Assembly (NCBI RefSeq): GCF_015832195.1
Contig: NC_052028.1
Span: 8,785,501 to 8,849,500 of the forward strand
Length of the DNA stretch: 64,000 nucleotides
Origin: Motacilla alba alba
Taxonomy: Eukaryota; Chordata; Aves; Passeriformes; Motacillidae
Reading direction: 5' to 3'
The translations under genes were made by a program, and so were the position numbers. Under the pieces are notes generated by a model, which worked only from the letters and a program-made list of their open reading frames with translations, was not told the origin of the DNA and ran no database searches. Shown here piece after piece: positions 48,701 to 56,089 of this stretch (positions are counted from its first letter, which is position 1; each line of letters begins with the position of its first letter).

Positions 48701-50312
48701 AACCTCATTTTTCCTCCATCCATAAAACCAACTCAAATGTTGAACCTGTGGGTTTCTGTTTCAGAGATCAAAACTGCCTGTGCCTGTGTAGGTGTGCACC
48801 TTTCCCATTGATAATTGGACCCAATTAGCCCAGCCCACAGTGCTCACTCTTGCTCTCAATGATCATTATCAGGAAGTTTTTCAGCTTTTTCCATTCCAGC
48901 CTTCATCTCTGCTCCTCTTCTTCAGTTTGCATGCCTTCTGAGATGTTCTCAGACCTGCAGATGTAGCAGTGGTCCCATCGTCATGCTGGCTGATTAGCTC
49001 TGGGGGTGGCCTTGCAGCAGCTGCTTCCTGGGGAAGCTGTCATTCCCCTGTCTGGGCACAAGTCCTGCTCTGTCACCATATTTTTTAACTTACACTTGAA
49101 TTGTTTGTCTTCCACCTTTGCATGAAAATGTTTCCACCTGTGCTGGGATGTGTCATTCCTTGTCATCTTCGCTGAAGGAAGAAGCTTGGTTTGGATTCAG
49201 GGAAGTTTGTAGCGAGTTGGATGTGAGGGACTGCCCTGGATGTCGTGCTGTGACCCCAGTGAACCCCATGTTCAGCACTAGTGCTGGAGTAAACCCTGCT
49301 CTGGATCTGGTGTGGTGTGTTACAGTTGATCTTTCGAGTGTTTCTCCAGTGCCAGGGACTTTTGGTGGAGGGGGTGATGGTGATAGAGGGCAACATGGCT
49401 GTTCCTGTTCCTGGCTTCTGAGGCAATCTTCCCCTCTTGTTTTTCCCAGGCTTGTCAACCTCCTTCCCCATCGATGGGACCTTCTTCAACAGCTGGTTGG
49501 CACAGTCAGTGCAGATCACTGCGGAGAACATGGCGATGAGCGAGTGGTCACTCAACAACGCCCACCATGAGGCCAGCACCCCTGGCCTCTCCGAGGAGCT
49601 CCTGCAGGATGAGGAGACCTTGCTGAGCTTCATGATGGACCATTCCCTCAGGTCCCCATTCAGGCAGAGCGAGACCACAAAGAAAGTGAAAAGCAGAACG
49701 AGAACGAACACTAAGAAAAAGCTGCCAAGGAGCAGCCCCTCTGCAGTGGGTGGGGGCCACCCAGAGGGCTCAGAGCCCTGGACTAACAACGCCAGCAACT
49801 TGTCGGATGATCCCGCCAAGCCCTTCGCTCTGGATTCCAGGCCGAGCAAGTCGGAAAAAGGGGCAGCAAAGCTTCCCACCGACCGCAAAGGGACGGGCGA
49901 GGCCAAAAAGGTGGCCAGGAAGGGCTCTCTCCAGAAAGCCAGCGAGCCTCATCCCCCTGCTGGGACACGGGGCTGCGTCAGCAAGGAGGAGGAGGAGGAG
50001 GAGGAGACGCCACGCTGCGCTCAGACGGAGCCCAGCCCCGCGGCCAAAGTGCCTGACTCCATAGGTAGCCCCAAAACCATCGTGCGGTTCAAATTACCAA
50101 AGGAGAGCCGGGGGCCGCGGCGGTCGCAGCCCCCCAAGGCTGAGGGTGCTGGCGGAGCTCCCTTGCGTCGCTTCGACGCCGACACGGACGGATACTTCTC
50201 AGACGCCGAGATGAGCGACTCGGACGGGGAGTCCCGCGGCAGCCGGGCGCAGCGGGGCCAGCTGGACGCGGCCGGCGAGGACATCGTCAGGATGAGCATC
50301 CTGGCGTCCTAA
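1217..50312 (+). CDS. JADE2: JADE2 (PHF15), nine-exon coding region, 5'-partial in the window
   Basis: The spliced exons join in frame over 2397 nt to give 798 residues plus a stop. The product is a scaffold of the nuclear HBO1/KAT7 histone acetyltransferase complex (with ING4/5 and MEAF6); the family has also been reported to ubiquitinate KDM1A. Using residue 1 for the Val at 1217, I see an EPL1-like segment (about 1-110), a C4HC3 PHD finger (Cys154 to Cys198), an extended PHD finger (Cys206 to Cys289), helical and coiled-coil segments (about 338-468), a conserved block after residue 512, a basic stretch (589-602), a poly-Glu run (691-697) and the JADE C-terminal motif (753-770). JADE2 is chosen over JADE1 and JADE3 because of the Leu-Ala-Ser C-terminus, the [18 protein letters not shown] block and the short linker before the coiled coil, as I recall the family. 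The human protein has about 50 residues before this point, so the start codon lies to the left of the window. Confidence 0.95.
3311..3535 (+). mobile_element. CR1 LINE 3'-end fragment, sense
   Basis: The stretch carries the CR1 3' signature: AGAAATTCTTCCCTGTGAGG, then GGTGAGGTGCTGGCACAGGT, then TTGCCCAGAGAAGCTGTGG, and later a degraded GATGATCCTTTAAAGTCC tail. It is truncated at the 5' side and has an extra few dozen bases before the terminal CCATTCTCTATGA. It is old and non-functional. Confidence 0.9.
4852..5218. repeat. 42-bp minisatellite, eight full copies plus a partial ninth
   Basis: The unit starts GAGATGGAGCTCGTTGTC and ends GTGAGTTGGAGCA. Copies vary mainly in the middle (TCTGAAAGG or CCCAAAGG) and after GAGCTC (GTTG, TTTG or ATCA). 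Because 42 is a multiple of three and the unit lacks stops in several frames, three or more overlapping ORFs stay open through it on both strands, each giving a 14-residue repeat. I read these as artefacts of the period, not as a gene. Confidence 0.95.
6715..6785. other. Short CpG-rich patch inside the intron
   Basis: About a dozen CpG dinucleotides fall in 70 bp, around GGCGATGGCGGCGGCACCGC. The flanks have almost none. It is far shorter than a usual CpG island. It may be a small unmethylated regulatory element or chance. Confidence 0.35.
8262..8308. repeat. 21-bp direct repeat, two copies
   Basis: GGTGCTGGTGCTGCAGAAGG occurs twice in a row, preceded by a partial third copy. It is a simple intronic tandem duplication. 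Confidence 0.75.
9081..9175 (+). mobile_element. CR1 3'-end fragment, sense, degraded
   Basis: The sequence follows the last ~95 bp of CR1: CTAGTTGAAGGTGTCCCTGC, a diverged GGGCTTAGATTAGGTGACC, then TTCCAACCATTCTGGGGTTT at the end. It is strongly mutated. Confidence 0.75.
10140..10187. repeat. GA-rich repeat
   Basis: Purine-only repeat built on GAGAGGAGAGGGGGAAA, about two and a half copies. Simple sequence. Confidence 0.75.
11266..11353. repeat. ~19-bp tandem repeat, about 4.6 copies
   Basis: The core GGGGTCCCTGAGACA recurs with four-base linkers (TCCC, AGTG, AGCC) and ends in a diverged GTCCCTGATGCA. It is a short GC-rich minisatellite in the first intron. Confidence 0.85.
14990..15048. 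repeat. ~28-bp direct repeat, two copies
   Basis: GAGTCTGAACATCAGTCCAG followed by GTTTGG is repeated as GAGTCTGAACAGGAATCCAG and GTTTCG. It is a local tandem duplication. Confidence 0.7.
15737..15786. repeat. Uninterrupted run of 50 T
   Basis: A perfect T homopolymer of 50 bases sits exactly at the 5' truncation point of the CR1 copy at 15787-16135. CR1 elements do not end in poly(A), and the run is on the wrong side for a CR1 tail. It is either a separate microsatellite or the remnant of another event, and its length may be uncertain in the assembly. Confidence 0.9.
15787..16135 (+). mobile_element. CR1 LINE 3'-end fragment, sense, the longest in the window
   Basis: This follows the final ~350 bp of CR1: CAGTGGCTAAAGGGGCTACA, GATTAGATATTAGAAAGAAA, GGTTGCCCAGAGAAGCTGTT, CCCTGGAAGTGTCCAAGGCC and the tail GATGATCTTTAAGG, ending in ATTGTGTGATTGATTCTCTG. 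It is 5'-truncated next to the T run and contains no intact protein. Confidence 0.95.
17657..17826 (+). CDS. JADE2: JADE2 coding exon B: linker and conserved helix
   Basis: This 170-bp exon begins after CTTCTTCCAG and completes the split Arg codon as AGG. It encodes residues 53-109 and the first base of Glu110. The N-terminal half is a Ser-rich linker that is poorly conserved in the family. The second half, [20 protein letters not shown], is a family hallmark (human: RYDLDEIDAYWLELINSEL). The donor GTGAGT follows directly after ATGG. The join to the next exon gives Glu-Lys-Pro-Glu-Leu, matching the human Glu-Arg-Pro-Glu-Leu. Confidence 0.95.
21889..22155 (-). mobile_element. CR1 LINE 3'-end fragment, antisense
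   Basis: Read on the minus strand, the tail is at the left (GGTTTGGAAGGGACCTTAAA), followed by CAACTTCCACTAGCCCAGAT and CCACCCTCACAGGGAAGAAT. The copy is truncated at its 5' side near 22155. Confidence 0.92.
23143..23158. repeat. (AT)n microsatellite
   Basis: A short AT dinucleotide run lies in an A/T-rich intron stretch. Confidence 0.8.
24798..24822. repeat. (GT)n microsatellite
   Basis: About eleven GT units are followed by GCAGGGG. This is simple sequence in the intron. Confidence 0.9.
25478..25758 (+). mobile_element. CR1 LINE 3'-end fragment, sense, with an internal duplication
   Basis: It carries GATAGGACAAGGGGGGATGG, GGCACAGGTTACCAAGAGAA, TGTCCCTGCCCATGGAGGGG and the tail GATCTTTAAGGTCCCTTCCA. 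The segment TTTAGATTAGATATTGGA at about 25519 is repeated at once near 25541, a small tandem duplication inside the element. Confidence 0.92.
27487..27540 (+). repeat. 13-bp tandem repeat forming the polypyrimidine tract of the PHD exon
   Basis: CTCTGCCCTCATG, CTCTGCCTTCTTG and CTCTGCCTTCATG follow one another (27487-27525), then a partial CTCTGCCCTCTGCCT runs into TGCAG. The tract that defines the 3' splice site of exon 27546-27757 is therefore itself a small minisatellite. Confidence 0.9.
27546..27757 (+). CDS. JADE2: JADE2 coding exon C: first half of PHD finger 1
   Basis: This 212-bp exon completes Glu110 and encodes residues 111-180, from Lys-Pro-Glu-Leu-Asp to Val-His-Gln. It holds a conserved acidic helix ([15 protein letters not shown]), then [17 protein letters not shown], and the first five zinc ligands of the C4HC3 PHD finger: Cys154, Cys157, Cys171, Cys174 and His179. 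The exon ends exactly after CACCAG at a GTGAGC donor. The next exon starts with Ala-Cys, so the intron cuts the finger between its fifth and sixth ligands. The last 64 bases are duplicated just downstream, including the donor. The proximal donor keeps the reading frame and gives the conserved protein. Confidence 0.95.
27694..27829 (+). repeat. JADE2: 68-bp tandem duplication of the PHD exon end with its splice donor
   Basis: Copy 1 is 27694-27761 (exon end plus GTGA of the intron) and copy 2 is 27762-27829. They differ at 27700/27768, 27709/27777, 27714/27782 and 27715/27783 only. Both contain CACCAG followed by GTGAGC, with donors at 27758 and 27826. GCCC occurs at the start of each copy and again at 27830-27833, fitting replication slippage at a 4-base direct repeat. 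In its own register copy 2 still reads [10 protein letters not shown] and so on to His-Gln, differing only by Asn to Ser. Confidence 0.95.
27758..31980 (+). other. JADE2: JADE2 intron splitting PHD finger 1, 4.2 kb
   Basis: It begins with GTGAGC and the second copy of the exon end, and finishes with an LTR-like stretch (31483-31979) that runs into CTCCACAG. Between them I see only unremarkable intron sequence with some AT-rich parts (29900-30260, 30650-30800). No ORF is convincing. Confidence 0.85.
31483..31979 (+). mobile_element. Probable solitary LTR of an endogenous retrovirus, abutting a splice acceptor
   Basis: The segment has the order expected of an LTR: a TG start (31483 or 31504), a CCAAT box at 31730-31734, TATA-like GATAAAAAGG at 31754-31763, a GC-rich block, an AATAAA at 31916-31921, and an end in CA at 31978-31979. 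No internal retroviral genes flank it, so it would be a solo LTR. I could not find a clean target-site duplication, so both ends are approximate and the last ~30 bases might be native intron. If the assignment is right, the LTR supplies part of the polypyrimidine tract of the following JADE2 exon. Confidence 0.6.
31981..32148 (+). CDS. JADE2: JADE2 coding exon D: end of PHD1, start of extended PHD2
   Basis: This 168-bp exon is in phase 0 at both ends and encodes residues 181-236. [18 protein letters not shown] gives the last PHD1 ligands Cys182, Cys195 and Cys198. [18 protein letters not shown] begins the zinc knuckle of the extended PHD finger with Cys206 and Cys209, then His227 and Cys230 in [12 protein letters not shown]. 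Ile190 sits where other family members have Glu or Thr. The donor is GAA|GTAAGG, with a non-consensus A before the GT; the frame and the next exon confirm it. Confidence 0.95.
32149..32646 (+). other. JADE2: JADE2 intron, 498 bp
   Basis: Short intron from GTAAGG (its donor begins at 32149) to GGCCAG. It has no repeats or ORFs of note. A small inverted motif with GCAGCCAAGAAGCTGC lies near 32308. Confidence 0.85.
32647..32763 (+). CDS. JADE2: JADE2 coding exon E: core of the extended PHD finger
   Basis: This 117-bp exon encodes residues 237-275, from Val-Ser-Ile-Gly-Cys to Cys-Ile-Gln, in phase 0 at both ends. [20 protein letters not shown] is almost identical to the human protein as I recall it. 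The cysteines Cys263, Cys266, Cys269 and Cys273 fall in [14 protein letters not shown] and lie in the zinc-binding part of the ePHD. The donor is CAG|GTATGT. Confidence 0.95.
32764..38272 (+). other. JADE2: JADE2 intron, 5.5 kb
   Basis: From GTATGT to CCTGCAG. It contains a 14-bp tandem repeat at 34329-34384 and otherwise unremarkable sequence. I see no CR1 copy and no credible ORF. Confidence 0.85.
34329..34384. repeat. 14-bp tandem repeat, four copies
   Basis: TGGAGCATATTTTG, with A/G at the last position and one C in the first copy, repeats four times exactly in register. Simple intronic minisatellite. Confidence 0.9.
38273..38734 (+). CDS. JADE2: JADE2 coding exon F: end of ePHD and helical scaffold region
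   Basis: This 462-bp exon encodes residues 276-429 in phase 0. It opens with [20 protein letters not shown], giving the last ePHD ligands (Cys276, Cys281, His286, Cys289), then [19 protein letters not shown] variable linker (317-335) has drifted from the human one. From residue 338, [20 protein letters not shown] begins a long helical region with [11 protein letters not shown] and [20 protein letters not shown], all typical of JADE proteins. It ends Asp-Leu-Glu-Arg before GTGAGT. The frame stays open 96 nt into the intron before a stop (38831-38833), so intron retention would give a short C-terminal variant. Confidence 0.95.
41548..41564. repeat. (CAA)n microsatellite
   Basis: Five CAA units run into AAAAGAGC. 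Simple sequence. Confidence 0.85.
42254..42318 (-). mobile_element. CR1 terminal fragment, antisense
   Basis: AATCATAGAATGGGTTGGAG, GGGACCTTAAAATATCATCT and CCAACCCCACTGCCATGG are the reverse complement of the last ~65 bp of CR1. Only the tip of the element is left. Confidence 0.85.
43089..43206 (+). CDS. JADE2: JADE2 coding exon G: coiled coil
   Basis: This 118-bp exon encodes residues 430-468 plus the first base of Glu469. The sequence [20 protein letters not shown] then [19 protein letters not shown] is a heptad-like helix and matches the human [17 protein letters not shown]. The donor is CCAG|GTCAGT; the split codon becomes GAA after the join. Confidence 0.95.
43207..47118 (+). other. 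JADE2: JADE2 intron, 3.9 kb
   Basis: From GTCAGT to AATGCCAG. The sequence is unremarkable, with an AT-rich part at 45540-45760. No transposon or ORF that I can support. Confidence 0.85.
47119..47247 (+). CDS. JADE2: JADE2 coding exon H: basic linker
   Basis: This 129-bp exon completes Glu469 and encodes residues 470-511, ending with one base of Gly512. [20 protein letters not shown] is a Lys/Arg-rich linker that aligns with the human basic linker (which has KGKKSDSKRKG). The end, [10 protein letters not shown], aligns with SVLGQL. It may act as a nuclear localisation signal. The acceptor AATGCCAG follows a TTTTTTTCTAAAAAATG stretch and is weaker than the others, but frame and homology fix it. 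The donor is GTAAGT. Confidence 0.93.
47248..49449 (+). other. JADE2: JADE2 intron, 2.2 kb
   Basis: From GTAAGT to TTTTCCCAG. No repeats or ORFs that I can support. Confidence 0.85.
49450..50312 (+). CDS. JADE2: JADE2 terminal coding exon I: C-terminal region and stop
   Basis: This exon completes Gly512 and encodes residues 513-798, then TAA at 50310-50312. It opens with [20 protein letters not shown] and [12 protein letters not shown], nearly invariant in JADE proteins. [19 protein letters not shown] follows, then a basic segment at 589-602 ([14 protein letters not shown]), a long disordered Ser/Pro/Lys-rich part unlike the human sequence, a run of seven Glu (691-697), and the conserved [18 protein letters not shown] (753-770). 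The C-terminus is Arg-Met-Ser-Ile-Leu-Ala-Ser; I recall RMGVLAS in human. GC content rises sharply towards the end of this exon. Confidence 0.96.
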
Positions 50313-50791
50313 CTCCTCCGACCGCGCCGGCTCGATGAGGCCTCAACCCAGTTCCAACTGCCATGTCCAATTTCTGCCTGGTATTGCGGCGAGGGGGGTT
50401 TTTAATATGTGTATATAGTTGGAAATTCGGCACTGTTGTCTTTCTCTTCTCGATACGCCTGAGATACAGCTTCAGCTTCACCAACATCGACGACTGGGAC
50501 AGCAGTGGTCCCTCCCCGGCTCCCTGCCAGACCCCACTTCCTGGGAACGTGAGCCGGCACCCGCCAGGACCGATGTCGAGGGTGCTGAGAGGGTGGAGGG
50601 TGCCGGTACCCGTGCTTTCTGCAGGGATGACGGTTCAATTAATGGGCATTATTTAATGAGGGGCAGATTTCTGCCTGGGACGGTTGCCCTCAGAGCGGGG
50701 AGCGAGTAGAGGGTCCGGCAGTGGCCGGCTGTGGGAGGGGAAATTCCCACCTGTGTGTGCGGAGAGAAGGAAGCGAAATAAGCGATTCTAA

Positions 50792-50797
50792 AATAAA
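50792..50797 (+). promoter_or_regulatory. JADE2: Possible proximal polyadenylation signal AATAAA
   Basis: AATAAA lies 480 nt after the stop codon. Use would give a short 3'UTR. A GU-rich stretch downstream (TTGTTGGAGG) is weak, so use is uncertain. Confidence 0.4.
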
Positions 50798-51324
50798 TAA
50801 TGACTAAAGCACAAAAAGCTTGTTGGAGGAAAACGCTTGGGGTGGAAGAGAGCAATGTTACATTTCTATTTTTAGGGAAAAAAACCTCTTGGTCATTATT
50901 TTTCCCCTCACCTTTCCATCTGGTTGGGATCCGTCCAGGGGCCAGGATGCAAAAGTCCTCTCTGTCCATGCCCCCAGTGAGGTTCTTAAAAACACTGAAG
51001 TGATTTACTCAGGTGAATGGATCAGCAAGTGGAAAATGGAAATGTGGGGCAGGATGGAGGAGGAAAGCGTCCTTTTAAACCACCGTGGGGAGTCAGGGTT
51101 GGTGTCACCCGGGAGGTTGAGCAATTTTTTTGCCCGTGCTTCCCTCCAGTGCTGCCATGGTTCCACCATGCCAGGGCAGCACATTTGATATCCCCCTTGC
51201 AAACCAAAACCATGGCCCCAAGGCCAAATATGCCGTCACTGAGGGGAAATGGCAACCCTTACCACCACCATTATGTTTTCCTTCTAAATGCTACAATGGA
51301 AATGGTGAATTTATTCCTCTCCAT

Positions 51325-51348
51325 CCTTTGTTTTGTTTTGTTTTGTTT
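51325..51348. repeat. (TTTTG)n repeat
   Basis: Four TTTTG units in the 3'UTR followed by TTTTTTACC. Simple sequence. Confidence 0.8.
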
Positions 51349-53951
51349 TTTACCTTAAATCCTGGTTACAAGCTGTTGACTCGTTGTGGAGGGGTGATTC
51401 ACAGAAGCTGACATTATAAATATTACAATAATTTAATGCATAAAATGTCCCCAGTAAGCCTTAAATGTTGTTTAAAAGCCCATGTTACCTATAAGTCAGG
51501 CGAATTTCCATGTTTGCACTTAATTGCACCATTACTTCGGTTTTGGCTTCAAAGGTCACAGTTAAGTCATGCTACGTGTTTTATTGGAGTGACCCCAGTG
51601 TGAGCTCAGGGAACAAAAAAAAAAAAAAAGGAATTCACTGAAACTTTTGTTGTTGTTGTTTTTTAAAAATAAAAAATGTTTAAAAAAAACTAAAAAAAAA
51701 AAAAACAAAACCAACCCAAACCTGGGACACTTCTGCAACCGGTTAAACCCATCACTAAACAAAAAACCTTGCAATTGTCAAACCAATCAGTCAAAGAATT
51801 TTGTGGATGCCAAAGAAATATTTTGACAGTCAAGCAGCACAGCCAGAAACCGGAAACTTGTCATTACGAAAAAAAAATTGGAAGTTATTTAGCAACCAAG
51901 GACTAAAGACACACTCATACCACACTGCTGCGGCGTTAGGTTCCAGGCTTGCTCCGAGGGATGCTGCTGCTCCGAGACCGCATCCTGCCATTTTGGTTTC
52001 CGATGCTTTTTGCTCATTTCACTGTGAGCTTTCTTTTTGAAACTCTGATACTATTTCAATTGATGTTTTAGAGTAGATCATCATCTTTATCAGCCTTCCA
52101 AAGTCCTTATTATTGATAAAATTGCAGCAAAGATCAGCGATGACAGCCCAGCTGATCCCAGACACGGCGACCGGCGGGGGCTTCGGGTGGGATGCCCAGC
52201 CCTGCCTAAGCCCAACGCTCACCTGGCTGAGACTGACCGTGCCTGGGAAGGAATCTTCCTCAGATGGGAAAAATGTGACACAACTTATTAGTGGGGAGAA
52301 AAAAAAGAAAACTAAAAAACAGCAAAATACCAACAAAACAGGAACTACCTTTGTTACAAATTAGCATAATCCATTGAGGTTGGAAATGAAAATCTGCTCA
52401 TTAATTAAGGCTCAGTATGTTCAGATAATGTTAAATACAGTAAATAGGACTTAGTTTATCTTATCAGGCTTGCTAGCTTTAGCTCCAGTATCCTAGTATA
52501 CGAGTCATAACAATAATCAATATGCTGCCTTTTAATGAATCTTGCTTCCGTGTGCTTCACTCAATTATGGTTAAAAAAAAGCAATCCACAAATTTCACTG
52601 TACACAGTTCCATTCATCAGCTTCTGCACTACTTGTCTTCTCAGTACAGGAAAGCAAAAATGGGGAAACTTTAAAGAACAACCAACCTGGCACCTCCAGC
52701 ATTGGGCAGTAGCACAGTTTGAAACACTCCCGAAACATCAGGCATGCTGTTTTGCTATCAGGAGAGGGGGGGAAAAGATAAGCAAGCTGGTGGGGCGCAG
52801 GGAGAAGAATGGGATGACAGGGATAGAGAGGAGGAAAAGGGCTCTGGTGAGCTTTGGGGCTGAGCAAGGGCTGGACCATGGCAGGATGGCTGCAGCCATC
52901 CCAGAGCATCCCTGCCTGGAGCGTCCTGGGAGCAGGGGAGTCTGGTGTTCTGGAGAGAAAATGCACAAGGAAAATATTTTTGATGTTAATGTAAATGTAT
53001 TTTGAAATGAATAGAAAGAGAAGAAAAAAGGTTTATTTTAGTACAGAAATGTTATCTTTTAAGATGTATAAACTGCAGGAATCGACATTTGCACTGTAAG
53101 AGCACCTGTTTCCTTGGAGAAGCAGCCACTGTTGAGATGAGGATGCAGAAAGCATCATTCCCTGATGGAGCATAGCCCCTCACCAGCCCCAACCCTGATG
53201 GTTGAGGGAGTTTCCCCAGGACAGCTCCCATTCCACACTCCCATTTTCCCCACACCCATCTTTTGATTTTTATTTTCTTTTATTTGATTTTTCCCTTGCA
53301 CCTATTTTATGGGGTTAGGATGCCTGCTGTCCCATGGAGCTTGCCCCAAGGTTGGATGCAGAATGGAGCCAGGATGGATGCAGGCTGCAGGAAGATGCTG
53401 CTACAGGGCAGGGCATGAGGTTTGGTTGTTCTTTAAGGAAATCCCCTGCAGTTTGCACCATTCCACATTCAAAACAACCCACTTCACATCAGTTACAGGA
53501 AACGATATGAATGTCACAGGAGGAGAAACCCTTCTGTTTTCTTTGTTTCAAAGAACGTGATGTGCCATTTGTTAATACAAAAGAGAAATATTGAAAATAT
53601 ATTGAAAAGAGCAATTTTAAATTATTTTTGGCTTATGTTGCAATATTTATTTTCTTGTATTAGAAATTCCTTTGTAGAGAAAAAATGTATTTTTCATTAA
53701 TGCAAAAACCTATTTCTCCTTTTTGTACATTTTCCATGTTAGTTAATCCTTAAAGCAATATAATGTTATCAAACTCGTTCTGTGTGAGACTGTATTATGC
53801 ATGCTATTTGTGTTGCCTTGGAATAGCTCTGTCTGCCATTATTTTCATCCTGTTTAGATACAGTGTATGCTTTAATACACATTGGGACCATGGCCCATTG
53901 CTTATGAAAAGAAACCCCTTTGCATTCCTCAATGTGTTGGCTAATGCAGTC

Positions 53952-53957
53952 AATAAA
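53952..53957 (+). promoter_or_regulatory. JADE2: Main JADE2 polyadenylation signal AATAAA
   Basis: The canonical hexamer is followed by GCAGTGTTTTCTGTGTACCT and GTGTTGGTGTAGTG, a strong GU-rich downstream element. Cleavage would fall near 53972-53978. The AT-rich conserved-looking sequence stops here and ordinary sequence follows. Confidence 0.8.
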
Positions 53958-54499
53958 GCAGTGTTTTCTGTGTACCTCGTGTTGGTGTAGTGAGCATGGT
54001 CACACAGAGCAAGCTCATCCCAGGGATGCAGCTCTGTGGGGATGCAGGGCTGGTCCAGCCCTGCTGATGCAGCCACTCTGCCTGTGAGTAGCACATTTTT
54101 GAACTTCCATTGCATTTCCATTGCCAAATCTTAGCCAGCTCTTGGGAAGCACAGCTGGAGACGTTTGTAACAGCTGGAAGGGCAAGCCCAAGCAAGAGGA
54201 TGTTCACAAAGTTCCCCATGCCTGAAAGTTTCTGTAATTCAAGGTAGCTGCCTGTCTGGTGGAGATTTAAGTCTCGTTTTGCAGACTTGGAGCAAAGCCC
54301 ACAGAGGAAGTCCTGCTGTGAGACAGGATGCTCAGAGGAACAGCTTCTTGCACCAGGAGCTGGTTTAACAGGCAGGGAAACACACTGCTAGATCTGCTAT
54401 TCATGGGAGCAAAAGCAAGCTGTGAAATCCAAAATACTGCAGTGATGTGTTCCTGTTTGTAAGAGCTCTTGCATCCTGCTGATACCAACCAGCAGCCTC

Positions 54500-54590
54500 T
54501 CCAGTGAGTGGCATCCCTGCCCTTGGAAGGAGATGGGAACTAAAGGGCCTCTAAGGTCCCTCCCAGCCCAAACCACTGTGACTCTGCTGA
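54500..54590 (+). mobile_element. CR1 3' tail fragment, sense
   Basis: CAGTGAGTGGCATCCCTGCC, a diverged GAGATGGGAACTAAAGGGCC, and TCTAAGGTCCCTCCCAGCCC followed by AAACCACTGTGACTCTGCTG match the last part of CR1. Confidence 0.85.
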
Positions 54591-55299
54591 TATGGGCTCT
54601 GGTTGGTGGCCTGACCCTCCACCTGTGGAGTGTGGTGGGCTCATCACACAGCTTTAAAAACCTGAATGGGATCCACATCTTGTGCATGCTTGGCTGGTTT
54701 GGAGGCCACCGGCAAGGGTCCTGCCTTGCTTCAGCAAATATTCAAGTCATTAAGGAAAGGCTCTTCCACCTTATTTGGCCTTTACTGGCACATTCATCTT
54801 CTGTAAAATTGCCCTAGTGCCCAAGCTGCTGAAGGAAAATGAGCTACTTAGTAGACATACTTCATTCAGTTTGTTTGTTAGGTGATTAATCAGGCAGGTC
54901 ATGGTGCACAGTGAAGACAGAGCAAAACCATTCATCTGAGATGGGTTTTCTGGGGGGTGGAGCAACTACCATGGCCTCACATTTAGCTCTTCAATGAAAA
55001 GGGAAAAGACTGGTTTATTGCTAAAAGCTAAGGATTTTATTACTGGGCTGTGTTCTTGCTCACAGCTCTCCAGGCACCCCAGTGATGAACTCAAACTCCA
55101 GTCTAGTCCCCAGAGTCCCTCAGTGCAGGTGGGATGCCCACAGCAATGTGCATGAACCTGTCAAAAAGCCAGCTCAAAAGTTACCTTCTGTAGCAAGTTT
55201 TTCATCTGTTCTGGGCAGGGAGATATTCAGGAGTTCAATTCCATAAAGCAGGGAGCAAGGCCAGCCTGACTGTTACTGTTTAACTTGAAACAGCAACCC

Positions 55300-55985
55300 C
55301 TTTCCCAGCCCCAAAATGTCCAAGGGGATGATGCCAAGCCCAGATGGATCCCAGAGATCTGATGCTTGGGAACATGAGGCATCATCTTTACAAACTGGCA
55401 AGGATTTTGTCTCCAAAATATTTAAGGCTCATGGAAGAGAGAGCTGGCCAAGTTCCTGGGAAGATGCATCCCTGGGAAGATGCAACCCTGCCTGCTGGCA
55501 CCTGCATTAGACCAGAGATGGCTGGGATGGTCTAGCTGGATGTATCATGGAAATGGACGTGGGGAATGGAACAGAAATGCCTGCAAGCAAAGGAAGAGAA
55601 TTCTGGGCTGCTGAAAAGACTACATCACCTCCATGTCACCTCTTCTCCCAGAGACCCCCTTTCACAGGAGATAAAACAACCAAGCTGACAACAAAACCAA
55701 CTCGCCAAGGACAGCCCAGCAGCTCATATCTGACATCTTCCATTCAGACAGACACCTGCTAAACCCCAAGCTGCCTTTCGAAGGAGTGAGGTGCAGGAGG
55801 GAGTTCCCAACCCTGAATACCAGACCCCAGGCAGCAGCTCCACTGCCCTCACCATCACCAGAGGAGAGCCACCAGCCACGAAGGGCACTGCTGACAGAGC
55901 AGGGACACTGGGGCACTGGGGCTCCACCAGCAGCACCACACCATCCTACAGCCCAACCTGAGAAATGATTCCTCAATAAAGTTAA
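55300..55985 (+). other. Unassigned block ending in a polyadenylation signal
   Basis: The block ends with AATAAA at 55975-55980 and GTTAAAAAAGCTGTTATTAA. A TATA-like ATATTTAAGGC lies near 55418. It has no long ORF with recognisable similarity. It could be a noncoding transcript's last exon or an old LTR. A 16-bp direct repeat (CTGGGAAGATGCATCC, then CTGGGAAGATGCAACC) is at about 55457-55490. Confidence 0.35.
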
Positions 55986-56089
55986 AAAAGCTGTTATTAA
56001 ACGTGTATCTGTAGGCAGTTAGGGCACATAGGGCTTCACTGTGGCACTCACTCAGGGCTTGCCTATGGTATCCTCAGCACAGATGGTGC

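Larger units (their letters stand above)
50313..53975 (+). other. JADE2: JADE2 3' untranslated region, about 3.65 kb
   Basis: It runs from the stop codon to just after the polyadenylation signal at 53952-53957. The length is close to what I recall for the human transcript. The part from 53560 to 53990 is AT-rich with TGTACATT, TGCAATATTTATTTT and TGTATTATGCATGC, and looks strongly conserved in character. A-rich runs occur at 51615-51629 and 51660-51720. Possible earlier signals AATAAA lie at 50792-50797 and near 51668. The 3' end is inferred, not shown by transcript data. Confidence 0.8.
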
